NCBI RefSeq assembly: GCF_001685415.1 | Contig: NZ_CP014989.1 | Coordinates: 2,728,001 to 2,792,000 of the forward strand | Origin: Serinicoccus hydrothermalis | GTDB taxonomy: Bacteria; Actinomycetota; Actinomycetes; Actinomycetales; Dermatophilaceae | Length of the DNA: 64,000 nucleotides | Direction of reading: 5' to 3' | Notes under the pieces: model-generated | Seen by the model: only the letters and a program-made list of their open reading frames with translations | The model's database searches: none | What the model was told of the DNA's origin: nothing | Shown here: positions 9,519 through 16,670 of the stretch, piece by piece | Numbering within the stretch: position 1 is the first letter of the stretch | Layout of the letters: each line of letters opens with the position of its first letter | Position numbers and translations under genes: made by a program

Positions 9519-10142
9519 ATGGCCCTGCGGATCGACCACCAGGCCCGTCGTGGGGTGGACGCCCTGCGCCGGGCGGCCGCCTCGGTGCGCGACGACCTCG
9601 ACGCCGCCGTCGCCCGGGACCCGGCCACGAGCAGCCGGGTCGAGATGGCCCTGGCCAGCCCCGGCCTGCACGCCCTGTGGGTGCACCGGGCGAGCCACGC
9701 CATGTGGGGCGCCGGGCTGCGGCTGCCGGCCCGACTGCTGTCGCAGGCGGCGCGCTCGGCGACCGGCGTGGAGATCCACCCCGGCGCCAGCATCGGCCGG
9801 CGCTTCTTCATCGACCACGGCATGGGCGTGGTCATCGGGGAGACCGCCGAGATCGGCGACGACGTCATGCTCTACCACGGCGTCACGCTCGGCGGCCGTT
9901 CGCTGGACCCGACGATCAAGCGGCACCCGACGCTGGGCGACGGCGTGACCGTGGGGGCGGGCGCCAAGATCCTCGGCGACATCGTCGTCGGCCACGGTGC
10001 CCAGGTGGGCGCCAACGCCGTGGTGACCAAGGAGGTCCCCTCCATGGCCGTCGCGACCGGCATCCCCGCGTCGGTGCGGCGCCCGGAGGCCGGTCTGGAC
10101 CCGGAGCAGGCGCTCTACGACGACCCGGCGCTCTGGATCTGA
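9519..10142 (+). CDS. cysE: Serine O-acetyltransferase (short EpsC-type)
   Basis: This enzyme acetylates L-serine with acetyl-CoA, giving the O-acetylserine used by CysK. The 207-residue protein has an N-terminal helical region followed by a left-handed beta-helix of hexapeptide repeats from about residue 85 (GVEIHPGASIG, FIDHGMGVVIGETAEIG, MLYHGVTLGG). The catalytic His lies in IDHGMG. The C-terminal tail ends in Ile (ALWI), the residue that in known cysteine-synthase complexes inserts into the CysK active site; a complex here is inference. It starts two bases after the cysK stop and ends before a strong terminator. Confidence 0.95.
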   Translation: MALRIDHQARRGVDALRRAAASVRDDLDAAVARDPATSSRVEMALASPGLHALWVHRASHAMWGAGLRLPARLLSQAARSATGVEIHPGASIGRRFFIDHGMGVVIGETAEIGDDVMLYHGVTLGGRSLDPTIKRHPTLGDGVTVGAGAKILGDIVVGHGAQVGANAVVTKEVPSMAVATGIPASVRRPEAGLDPEQALYDDPALWI

Positions 10143-10177
10143 CCAGGGACGGGCATACCCAGGACTGAGCGGGTATG

Positions 10178-10214
10178 ACGAAGGCCCACCTCCGTGGCGG
10201 AGGTGGGCCTTCGT
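10178..10214. terminator. Bidirectional intrinsic terminator, cysE / YtxH-like gene
   Basis: A perfect 17-bp hairpin has arms 10178-10194 and 10198-10214 with loop TGG. It lies between the convergent ends of cysE (10142) and the YtxH-like gene (10231) and can serve both. T-tracts are weak, as usual in this genome. Confidence 0.85.
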
Positions 10215-10230
10215 CGTGGTCGGGCCGGCG

Positions 10231-10578
10231 TCAGGGCAGCTTCTCGCCACCCGGGCCGAAGCCGGTCGCGTCGACCGTGGCCTCGCCGTCGCCGTCGAGG
10301 CTGCCGGTCGGGTTCTCGTAGGTGCCGTCGGCGTCGGTGCTCTCGTGCCCGGTGACCTTGGCCTTGACCTCGTCGGCCGTGGCCTTGGCCTGGTCGCTCA
10401 CCTTCTGGCCGAGCTCGGGCGCCTTGGCCTTGACCTGCTCGACGGTCTCCTGGACCTTCGGGTTGCCCCAGGCCTTGCTGGCCTGGTCGGCGATCTGGTC
10501 GTAACGCTCGCGTCCGGCGCGGGCACCGAGGACGTAACCTGCGGCGGCACCGACGAGCAGCAGCAGCTTGTTGCGCAT
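10231..10578 (-). CDS. YtxH-like small membrane-anchored protein
   Basis: This 115-residue protein has a short N-terminal hydrophobic segment (LLLLVGAAAGYVLGARAG, residues 5-22), then a polar helical Ala/Lys/Glu/Gln-rich region (about 25-75) and a Gly/Asp-rich tail ending in GPGGEKLP. This organisation is common for actinobacterial YtxH-type proteins, which are linked to stress or the envelope but have no defined activity. The ATG at 10578 is preceded by AAGGAG about seven bases upstream. The gene is monocistronic, facing cysE across a shared terminator. Confidence 0.7.
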   Translation of the reverse strand: MRNKLLLLVGAAAGYVLGARAGRERYDQIADQASKAWGNPKVQETVEQVKAKAPELGQKVSDQAKATADEVKAKVTGHESTDADGTYENPTGSLDGDGEATVDATGFGPGGEKLP

Positions 10579-10672
10579 CGTTGACTCCTTCGTGATGGGT
10601 CGTGCGTTCGTCCCCGACCTTACAGGCGCACCGGCCCTGGGGCGTTCCCATCCGACGACGGGGGAGCGGACC

Positions 10673-11062
10673 TCACGGGATGGCTCTCACTCCCAGGGAC
10701 TGCGCGGCCTCCGCGAGACGATGGTCGAAGGTGAGCATCTCCTCGGCGCCCAGCGTGACAGCAGCGGCCAGGTGAATGGCGTCGAGGGAGCGGATCTGGG
10801 ATGGGCCGATGCGTCGGGCGCGGTCGAGGACGGGGGAGCTCAGAGGGTGTCGGGCGATGCCGGAGCAGGCGAGGTCGACCAGGTCATCCACCTGCCCGAC
10901 CTCGGCACGCAGCAGGGCGCGGGACACTTCCAGCCAGGCCAGCTCCGACGAGACGACGACGTCCTCCACGGCGTGGCGTTGCGCGATGACGTCGCGGACG
11001 ACATCGGACGCGACCTCGGCGAAGACCCGTTTGAGCAGTGCACTGGAGTCGACGTAGAGCAA
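10673..11062 (-). CDS. PIN-domain toxin, VapC family
   Basis: This 129-residue PIN-domain protein shows the expected acidic catalytic residues: Asp5 in LYVDSSALLKR, Glu in ELAWLEVSRAL, Asp in SLDAIHLAAA, and Asp in LTFDHRLAEAA. VapC toxins are Mg2+-dependent RNases that cut tRNA or rRNA and are blocked by the VapB antitoxin encoded upstream. The start appears to be TTG at 11062, three bases after the antitoxin stop, consistent with low, coupled translation. Together with the next gene it forms a type II toxin-antitoxin module. The RNA target is unknown. Confidence 0.9.
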   Translation of the reverse strand: MLYVDSSALLKRVFAEVASDVVRDVIAQRHAVEDVVVSSELAWLEVSRALLRAEVGQVDDLVDLACSGIARHPLSSPVLDRARRIGPSQIRSLDAIHLAAAVTLGAEEMLTFDHRLAEAAQSLGVRAIP

Positions 11063-11065
11063 CGG

Positions 11066-11329
11066 CTACACCCGGTCGTCCCGGTCGAGGAGGTCGAGCA
11101 AGGTCTCCCCGTCCGGGAGCTTCAACGGGGGCGCCGGATTCTGGAACGGGGTCGGCGGCTCGACGACTCCCTGCCTGAGGACTGCCTGCAGCGGAGTCTC
11201 GCTCGACGTCAGCCCGAGCTTCTCTGCGATGGCCTGCCGGACCAGGGCCTGCTGCGACTGCCCGAGACGCTCTGCCTCATCCCGCAGTGCCGCAGCGAGG
11301 TCATCGGGGAGCCGAAGGTTGGTTGCCAT
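11066..11329 (-). CDS. VapB-type antitoxin (ribbon-helix-helix)
   Basis: This 87-residue antitoxin has an N-terminal DNA-binding segment typical of ribbon-helix-helix proteins ([26 protein letters not shown] is the conserved block, split here by the beta-strand LRLP and helices) and a C-terminal Pro-rich tail that would wrap the toxin. The ATG at 11329 is preferred; an in-frame TTG at 11344 would add five residues overlapping the likely operator. It immediately precedes the PIN toxin gene. The complex probably represses its own promoter through the TGGTACC repeats just upstream. Confidence 0.85.
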   Translation of the reverse strand: MATNLRLPDDLAAALRDEAERLGQSQQALVRQAIAEKLGLTSSETPLQAVLRQGVVEPPTPFQNPAPPLKLPDGETLLDLLDRDDRV

Positions 11330-11335
11330 GTCTGA

Positions 11336-11366
11336 TGGTACCAACGAGCAGGATGACGTGGTACCG
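11336..11366. promoter_or_regulatory. Candidate VapBC operator (paired TGGTACC sites)
   Basis: Two short palindromic boxes lie just upstream of vapB: TGGTACCA at 11336-11343 and TGGTACCG at 11359-11366. They are spaced 23 bp start to start, about two helical turns. This fits cooperative binding of an RHH antitoxin or VapBC hetero-oligomer at its own promoter. The boxes are seen directly; their function is inferred from family behaviour. Confidence 0.5.
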
Positions 11367-11410
11367 GATGACCAGGCTCCGGCGTCGCTCTTCGGGACCT
11401 TCCCGATCGG

Positions 11411-11493
11411 CGGAGGGTGTGGGATTCGAACCCACGGAGGTCTCCCTCGGGCGCTTTCAAGGCGCCTGCACTAGGCCACTATGCGAACCCTCC
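11411..11493 (-). tRNA. tRNA-Ser (anticodon UGA)
   Basis: This minus-strand class II tRNA has acceptor stem GGAGGGT (11493-11487) paired with ACCCTCC (11418-11412). The anticodon loop is CTTGAAA, giving UGA. It has a long variable arm (CCGAGGGAGACCTCCG region) and T-loop GTTCGAATC. The CCA is not encoded. It is one of four serine tRNA genes in the window. Confidence 0.95.
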
Positions 11494-11703
11494 AGGCCCG
11501 GGGCGGCCCTGGACCGGACCGCGCCTGGCGCCGCCCATCATCGCACGGCGGCGCGATGCCACCTCCGGGCCGTGCGACTGATAGCGTGGTGTCTTGGTTG
11601 GCGTTGTATCTTCTCGCGAGTGAGCTGGGGGGTTCACCACCACCACCGTCCGCGCCCTGCGGGCGGTTGCACATGCTCAAGCACAGCAGAAAGAAGATCG
11701 CCC

Positions 11704-11907
11704 ATGGCACAGGGAACCGTGAAGTGGTTCAACGCGGAGAAGGGCTTCGGCTTCATCGCTCAGGATGGCGGTGGCCCCGACGTGTTCGTCCACTACTCGG
11801 CCATCGAGACCAACGGCTACCGGACGCTCGAGGAGGCCCAGCGGGTCGAGTTCGACGTCACGCAGAGCCCGAAGGGCCCGCAGGCGGACGCCGTCCGCCC
11901 GCTCTGA
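11704..11907 (+). CDS. Cold-shock protein, CspA family
   Basis: This 67-residue single cold-shock domain has both RNA-binding motifs: KGFGFI (RNP1, about residues 13-18) and DVFVHYSAI (RNP2, about 26-34). It opens with the family start [10 protein letters not shown]. Such proteins bind single-stranded RNA/DNA and melt RNA secondary structure. About 200 bases separate it from the upstream tRNA-Ser, leaving room for the long structured 5' leader typical of csp genes; AAGAAGA lies 8-14 bases before the ATG. It is closed by a strong hairpin terminator. Confidence 0.96.
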   Translation: MAQGTVKWFNAEKGFGFIAQDGGGPDVFVHYSAIETNGYRTLEEAQRVEFDVTQSPKGPQADAVRPL

Positions 11908-11932
11908 GGTAGCCGCTCCTAGAGCTTCCGCG

Positions 11933-11966
11933 AAGGCCCCCGTCACCAGCAGGTGGCGGGGGCCTT
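11933..11966. terminator. Terminator between csp gene and LCP gene
   Basis: A 15-bp stem pairs 11933-11947 with 11952-11966, with one G-T wobble and the loop AGCA. It lies 25 bases after the cold-shock gene and 41 bases beyond the end of the convergent LCP gene, so it can act on both. Confidence 0.8.
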
Positions 11967-12007
11967 CCGCATACCCAGGCGCCGTCGTGGCGACCGGGGC
12001 GCGTCGC

Positions 12008-13606
12008 TCAGTTGCAGACGGCCCCGACGTCCTCGAGGTCGTCCGAGGGCTCCTCCGAGGTCGCCGCCGCGTCGTCCTCCTGCGGTGCCTCCGTCGTCTC
12101 CTCGGCGTCCTCCGGGGCGCTCGTCGCGGTCGCCTCGTCCTCCGCGGGCGGCTCCGGCGCCGGCTGCGGGTGGATCGCGTCGTAGACGCGGGCCCGGATC
12201 TGGGAGTAGTTGGGGTCCACGGTGTCGATGTTGGCGCCGGTGAACGGCAGGCTGCTCATGGTGGCGCCCTGCACCTTGAGCACCAGCGCGGCCCACTCGT
12301 CGAGGTCCTCCTGCGGTATGTCGGTGACCACGTTGTCGCCGACGGCGCCGATGATCTGGGGGTAGCGCTGCACCATCGTCATCGGGTTCACCTGGTCCAC
12401 GACGGCCGCGACCATGCAGCGCTGGCGCCGCATCCGGGAGAAGTCGTCGGAGGTGACGCGTGAGCGCGAGTAGGCGAGCGCGTCCGGTCCGTCGAGGCGC
12501 TGCGAGCCGGCCTCGAGCCACGTGTAGTCCGAGCTCTCGTCCAGCTGCAGCTTGCCGTTGGCGTCGGTGAAGGTGCGCCCGCCGATCGGGATCGGCTCCT
12601 GCACGTTGACGAGCACCCCGCCCATGGCGTCCACGAGGTCGGCGAAGCCCTCCATGTTGACGATCACCGTGTGGTGGATCGGTATTCCCAGGATCCCGGA
12701 GAGCACCTCGCGGGTCGCGGTCTGCCCGGGCGTCGGGTCGTCGGCATACCAGTCCGGGTGCTCCTCGGCGGTGAGCTCCGCCTCGGTCCAGATGCTGTTC
12801 ATGAGGCACTGATCGCCGCAGTCGTAGACCGGGCCGTAGACCTCGTGGAGCGGGTTGTCCCGCGGGATCGGGATCGCCTGGAGGTTGCGGGGGATGGAGA
12901 ACAGCACGCTGTCGCCGGTGGTGGTGTCGATGCTGGCGACGATCATCGTGTCCGTGCGGGTGCCCTCGCGGGCGTCCGCGGCGTCGGACCCGAGCAGCAG
13001 GACGTTGACCCGGGGCTGGTCCTTCCACGGGTCGTCGGGGTCGTCCCCGACCACGGAGGTGGGCGTGGAGCCGCCGCCGCCCCCGCCGACGGTGCCGCTG
13101 GAGCTGAAGACCTTGTCGACCGCGTCCACGTGGGCGTCGATGTAGCGCACCCCGAAGACCGCCGGGGCCGTGACGGCCAGGCACAGGACAGCGGTGAGCG
13201 TGATGAGGGCGGCCCGGCCGCCGGAGGTGGCCCGTCGTGGCGCGGAGGCCAGGGCGGTCAGGGCGATGGCCCCCACCCAGACCAGGGTCCCGAGCACGAG
13301 GAGCACCGCGATCGCGCGCAGGCGACCGGTGTCGGCGGCGGTCTGCAGCGCGGTCGTCGTGAGGCCGTTGGTGAGGGCATACCCGCCGACGACGAGGAGC
13401 GCGAGCACGGCCAGCGCGAGGACGACCAGACCCAGGCGGCGTCGCGGGGTGCCGAGGAGCCCGGAGCCGGGCAGGATCGCGCTCAGCGTCGTGAGGCTGA
13501 GCGCGCGCCGCAGGCTGTGGCCCGAGCCGGACTGCCGCGGGACCCGCTGCGAGGACGACTCGGGTGCACCGGAGCCGCGCTCGGGGGTTCCACGGGTGTC
13601 GGACAT
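12008..13606 (-). CDS. LytR-CpsA-Psr (LCP) family cell-wall ligase
   Basis: LCP proteins transfer lipid-linked glycopolymers such as teichoic acid or arabinogalactan onto peptidoglycan. This 532-residue member has a basic cytoplasmic N terminus, three predicted membrane helices (about 58-80, 98-120, 133-155), a Gly-rich linker, and the extracytoplasmic LCP domain (about 195-430). The domain shows LLLGSDA, the pyrophosphate-binding Arg/Asp of GTRTDTMIVASID, SIPRNL, and YSRSRVTSDDFSRMRRQRC. The C-terminal ~60 residues are an acidic Ala/Glu/Thr-rich tail ending in a lone Cys near the terminus. Three helices rather than one is an actinobacterial variation. It is monocistronic. Confidence 0.93.
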   Translation of the reverse strand: MSDTRGTPERGSGAPESSSQRVPRQSGSGHSLRRALSLTTLSAILPGSGLLGTPRRRLGLVVLALAVLALLVVGGYALTNGLTTTALQTAADTGRLRAIAVLLVLGTLVWVGAIALTALASAPRRATSGGRAALITLTAVLCLAVTAPAVFGVRYIDAHVDAVDKVFSSSGTVGGGGGGSTPTSVVGDDPDDPWKDQPRVNVLLLGSDAADAREGTRTDTMIVASIDTTTGDSVLFSIPRNLQAIPIPRDNPLHEVYGPVYDCGDQCLMNSIWTEAELTAEEHPDWYADDPTPGQTATREVLSGILGIPIHHTVIVNMEGFADLVDAMGGVLVNVQEPIPIGGRTFTDANGKLQLDESSDYTWLEAGSQRLDGPDALAYSRSRVTSDDFSRMRRQRCMVAAVVDQVNPMTMVQRYPQIIGAVGDNVVTDIPQEDLDEWAALVLKVQGATMSSLPFTGANIDTVDPNYSQIRARVYDAIHPQPAPEPPAEDEATATSAPEDAEETTEAPQEDDAAATSEEPSDDLEDVGAVCN

Positions 13607-13722
13607 GCGGCGGGCCTTTCGGGTCGGATCGAACGATACTCTCTACCAGTCCAGGCTGGTCACGGGCTGGGAGAGGCCTGTTTGGTCGTGCCCGAGGTGG
13701 CAGGTAGCCTGATCCACGCCGT

Positions 13723-13814
13723 GGAGGTGTCGCCTAGTCTGGTCTATGGCGCCCGCCTGCTAAGCGGGTTTCGGGTTTATAGCCCGATCGAGGGTTCAAA
13801 TCCCTCCACCTCCG
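13723..13814 (+). tRNA. tRNA-Ser (anticodon GCU)
   Basis: This class II tRNA of 92 nt has acceptor stem GGAGGTG/CACCTCC, anticodon loop CTGCTAA (GCU, reading AGC/AGU), a long variable arm (TTTCGGGTTTATAGCCCGA), and T-loop GTTCAAATC. The CCA is not encoded. Confidence 0.96.
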
Positions 13815-13837
13815 CCGACGTCCGCACACGGACGCAG

Positions 13838-13863
13838 ACCCCCGGACCGCCTGGTCCGGGGGT
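13838..13863 (+). terminator. Terminator after tRNA-Ser(GCU)
   Basis: An 11-bp G+C-rich hairpin (13838-13848 with 13853-13863, loop GCCT) ends in a short T run (TTTT through 13866). It sits 24 bases after the tRNA 3' end and just outside the convergent acidic-protein gene. Confidence 0.85.
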
Positions 13864-13875
13864 TTTCCGTCACCC

Positions 13876-14091
13876 TCAGGAGACGTCCTCGGGCTCGTCC
13901 TCCGAGGTCTCGTCGGGCTTCTCCTTGGTGTCCTGCGCCTCGGCGGCCTCGTCCGAGCCCGACGCGCGCAGCTTCTGGTCCAGGTCCTCGACCTTGGCCT
14001 CGATGTCGCCGTTGCCCGGTGGCAGCGGCTCCTCCGCCAGCATGGGCTCCTCGTCGCGGGCCCGGGGCTCCTCGCCAGGGGTGATGCTCAT
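13876..14091 (-). CDS. Small acidic hypothetical protein
   Basis: This 71-residue protein is strongly acidic (Glu/Asp-rich, few hydrophobics), with a short possible helix around IEAKVEDLDQKLRASG (residues 30-45). It has no recognisable domain, signal peptide or membrane segment. AGGAGGAAG lies upstream of the ATG at 14091, a good ribosome-binding site, and codon use resembles neighbours, so I regard it as real. It lies between two tRNA genes. The function is unknown. Confidence 0.6.
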   Translation of the reverse strand: MSITPGEEPRARDEEPMLAEEPLPPGNGDIEAKVEDLDQKLRASGSDEAAEAQDTKEKPDETSEDEPEDVS

Positions 14092-14216
14092 CGGTGCGCT
14101 TCCTCCTCGATCCGGGAAGGTCAGCCTCCCACTCCGCGGCGCCGAGCACCAGCGCGGGTGTGCCCGGGTCGGATTAGGAGCCGCCCGCGGCGATCCGTTA
14201 GAGTTGTCGATCGCCA

Positions 14217-14289
14217 GCGCCCGTAGCTCAACGGATAGAGCATCTGACTACGGATCAGAAGGTTAGGGGTTCGAATCCCTTCGGGCGCG
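14217..14289 (+). tRNA. tRNA-Arg (anticodon ACG)
   Basis: A 73-nt cloverleaf has acceptor GCGCCCG/CGGGCGC, D-arm TAGCTCAACGGATAGAG, anticodon loop CTACGGA (ACG, presumably edited to ICG by the TadA encoded at 24.6 kb), and T-loop GTTCGAATC. The CCA is not encoded. Confidence 0.96.
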
Positions 14290-14308
14290 CTCTGGTTGAG
14301 ACAGACGA

Positions 14309-14340
14309 GAAGGCCCCCACCGTGCGCGGTGGGGGCCTTC
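14309..14340. terminator. Terminator after tRNA-Arg
   Basis: A 14-bp perfect hairpin (14309-14322 with 14327-14340, loop TGCG) sits 19 bases after tRNA-Arg and 28 bases beyond the convergent dehydrogenase gene. It is likely bidirectional. Confidence 0.85.
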
Positions 14341-14368
14341 CTCGTGTCGTCGGCAGGTATGCCCTCGC

Positions 14369-15331
14369 TCACCGGATGGGGGAGGGCGGCTCCTCGCCGG
14401 CGAGGACGGCCACGGCGTTGTCGGCGGCGAGCGTCGCCATCGCGGTGCGGGTCTCGATCGTCGCCGAGCCCAGGTGCGGCACGAGGACGGCGTTCTCGCA
14501 CTCCAGCAGGCCGGGGTGGACCTCCGGCTCGTCCTCGAAGACGTCCAGGCCGGCGCCGGCGATCTGCCCGCTCTGCAGCGCCTCGACCAGGGCGGCCTCG
14601 TCGATGACCGGCCCGCGGGCGGTGTTGACGACGTAGGCGCTCGGCTTCATCGCCGCGAACTCCTCCGAGCCGAGCAGGTGGTGCGTGGCCGGGGAGTAGG
14701 GGCAGTGCAGGCTGAGCACGTCGGACTCCGCGAGCAGCGTGTCCAGGTCGACGCGGTGCGCGCCGAGCTCCAGCTCCAGGTCGCGCGGTGCCTGCGAGCG
14801 GGAGGAGTAGATGACGTTCATCCCGAAGGCCCGTGCCCGCCGGGCGGTCGCCGCCCCGATCCCGCCGAGCCCCACGACGCCGAGGGTCTTGCGCTGCAGC
14901 CCCGACCCGAGCAGGTAGAACATCCCCCACTGCCAGGGGGTGCCGCTGCGGATGATGCGCTCGCCCTCGCCCAGCCGGCGCGTCGCCATGAGGATGAGCC
15001 CCATCGCGATGTCGCCCGTCGCCTCGGTGAGCACCCCCGGGGTGTTGGTCGCCACGACGCCGCGCTCCCGGCATACCTCGACGTCGACGTTGTTGTAGCC
15101 GACCGCGACGTTGGCCACGACCTGCAGCTGGTCGCCGGCGGCGTCGAGCAGCTCGGCGTCGACCTTCTCGGTGAGCAGGGTGAGCAGCGCGTCCGCGCCC
15201 CGCACCTGCTCGAGCAGCTGCTCGCGGGGCTGCTGGTCCTCGCTGTCCCAGACGTCGACCTCGTGCCCGGCGCGGCGCAGGATGTCCAGACCCGGCTTGG
15301 GGATGCGACCCGTGACGACGACCCGGCTCAT
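14369..15331 (-). CDS. D-isomer 2-hydroxyacid dehydrogenase (glyoxylate/hydroxypyruvate reductase type)
   Basis: This 320-residue NAD(P)-dependent dehydrogenase reduces a 2-ketoacid such as glyoxylate, hydroxypyruvate or 2-ketogluconate to the D-hydroxyacid. It shows the Rossmann loop GVVGLGGIGAATARRA (151-166), Arg239 in NTARGPVIDEAAL, the Glu of FEDEPE (265-270) and His286 in VPHLGSAT, the catalytic triad of the family. The ATG overlaps the stop of the upstream aminotransferase by four bases, so the two are translationally coupled: the aminotransferase could generate a 2-ketoacid that this enzyme reduces. The precise substrate is not determinable. Confidence 0.92.
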   Translation of the reverse strand: MSRVVVTGRIPKPGLDILRRAGHEVDVWDSEDQQPREQLLEQVRGADALLTLLTEKVDAELLDAAGDQLQVVANVAVGYNNVDVEVCRERGVVATNTPGVLTEATGDIAMGLILMATRRLGEGERIIRSGTPWQWGMFYLLGSGLQRKTLGVVGLGGIGAATARRARAFGMNVIYSSRSQAPRDLELELGAHRVDLDTLLAESDVLSLHCPYSPATHHLLGSEEFAAMKPSAYVVNTARGPVIDEAALVEALQSGQIAGAGLDVFEDEPEVHPGLLECENAVLVPHLGSATIETRTAMATLAADNAVAVLAGEEPPSPIR

Positions 15332-16527
15332 GCGTGGCTCCCGATCCAGTCGCGCAGGTCACCCAGGCCGCGCCGGATCTTGTCCTCCGAGAGTCCGGAG
15401 TAGGCGAAGCGGATGTAGCTGCGGTCCTCGCCCGGCTGCGGGCGGCCGAAGTGGTTGCGGGTGCAGAAGCTCACGCCCGTCGCGTGCAGCGCCTGCTGCG
15501 CGAAGTCCGCGAGACCGTCCGCGCCGACCAGGCCGATCGCCTCGGTGACGTCCGGGAAGAGGTAGAACGTCGAGCGCGGGGTCTCCACGGACATACCGGG
15601 GGTGCTGTTGACGATCTCGCAGGCCGCGTCACGCCGCCCGCGCAGGGTGTCGAGCATGTCGGCGACCGGCTGCTGGGTCCCCTGCAGCGCCGCGATCCCC
15701 GCCCACTGCACGTAGTGCGTGGTGCACGACTCGTCGTTGGTGTTCATCGTGGAGAAGACCCTGCCGAGCTCGGTCGGCGCGACCGCGCAGCCGAGGCGGG
15801 AGCCGGTCATCGCGAACTTTTTGGAGAAGGTGTAGAGGATGCAGGTGCGCTCCGCCATGCCCGGGAGGCTCGCGATCGAGGTCGACCCGCCCTCGTAGCG
15901 CATCTCGAAGTAGGCCTCGTCGGAGAGCACCCACAGGTCGTGCTCCTGCGCGAGCGCGGCGATCGCCTCCCGCTCGGCGTCGGTCGACTCGGCCGAGATG
16001 GGGTTCTGCAGGTCGTTGTAGATGATCGCGACGGTGCGGTCGGTGATCGCGTCGCGCACCTGGTCCAGGTCGATCGCGAAGCCGTCGTCGGTCGGGAGGT
16101 AGCGGTAGGCCTTGCCCACGCCCCCGAGGTACTCGATCTGGCTCTCGTAGATCGGGAAACCGGGGTTGGGGTAGAGCACCTCGTCGCCCGGGTTCATCAC
16201 CGCCTGGAGGAACTTGGTGATCACCGGCTTGCCGCCGGTCATGACGGTCACGTGCTCGGGGCCGAAGGTCATGCCGCGGCGCGAGCCGATGTCCTCGGCC
16301 AGGGCCGCCCGCAGCTCGGGTATGCCCGGTCCCGGGCAGTAGCCGGTCTTCCCGTCCGCGATGGCGGAGTTCATGGCCTCGACGATGTGGTCGGCCAGGG
16401 GGAAGTCGAGGTCCCCGAGGTGGAACGGGAAGACCTCGTTGCCCCGGGACTTCCAGTCCGCGGCGGCGGCTGCCACCGCGAACGCGGTCTCGGTGCCGAG
16501 GTTGTCGAGTCTGCTGGCGAGGCGCAT
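15328..16527 (-). CDS. Class I/II PLP aminotransferase
   Basis: This 399-residue fold-type I aminotransferase has the PLP-binding Asp/Tyr region LSDEAYFEMRY and the Schiff-base lysine stretch YTFSKKFAMTGSRLG. The C terminus contains SYIRFAYSGLSEDKIRRGL. It resembles aspartate/alanine-type transaminases; the donor is unknown. An upstream GTG at 16533 is in frame, but AAGGA at 16537-16541 is correctly spaced (7 bases) only for the ATG at 16527. It is the first gene of a two-gene operon with the 2-hydroxyacid dehydrogenase and is divergent from the sugar transporter at 16671. Confidence 0.9.
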   Translation of the reverse strand: MRLASRLDNLGTETAFAVAAAAADWKSRGNEVFPFHLGDLDFPLADHIVEAMNSAIADGKTGYCPGPGIPELRAALAEDIGSRRGMTFGPEHVTVMTGGKPVITKFLQAVMNPGDEVLYPNPGFPIYESQIEYLGGVGKAYRYLPTDDGFAIDLDQVRDAITDRTVAIIYNDLQNPISAESTDAEREAIAALAQEHDLWVLSDEAYFEMRYEGGSTSIASLPGMAERTCILYTFSKKFAMTGSRLGCAVAPTELGRVFSTMNTNDESCTTHYVQWAGIAALQGTQQPVADMLDTLRGRRDAACEIVNSTPGMSVETPRSTFYLFPDVTEAIGLVGADGLADFAQQALHATGVSFCTRNHFGRPQPGEDRSYIRFAYSGLSEDKIRRGLGDLRDWIGSHA

Positions 16528-16670
16528 ACCCACGTCCTTGTGTGTCGGGCCGGTGACGGCGTCCGGCGGAGCGGGACCACGGTATCGCGCGTCCGGTGGT
16601 GCGAGTGGCTGTCGGGGTGCAGACTGAGCGCTGACGCTGCGTCAACGGGGTGCGGCAGAGAGGCGGGCCC

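Noticed and set aside
11330-11344. Upstream TTG start for the VapB antitoxin
   Set aside because: It would place the start inside the likely operator, and the ATG at 11329 begins the conserved RHH segment directly.
11411-14289. Integrated element at the tRNA cluster
   Set aside because: No integrase, no direct repeat of a tRNA 3' end and no phage-type genes are present; neighbours are ordinary.
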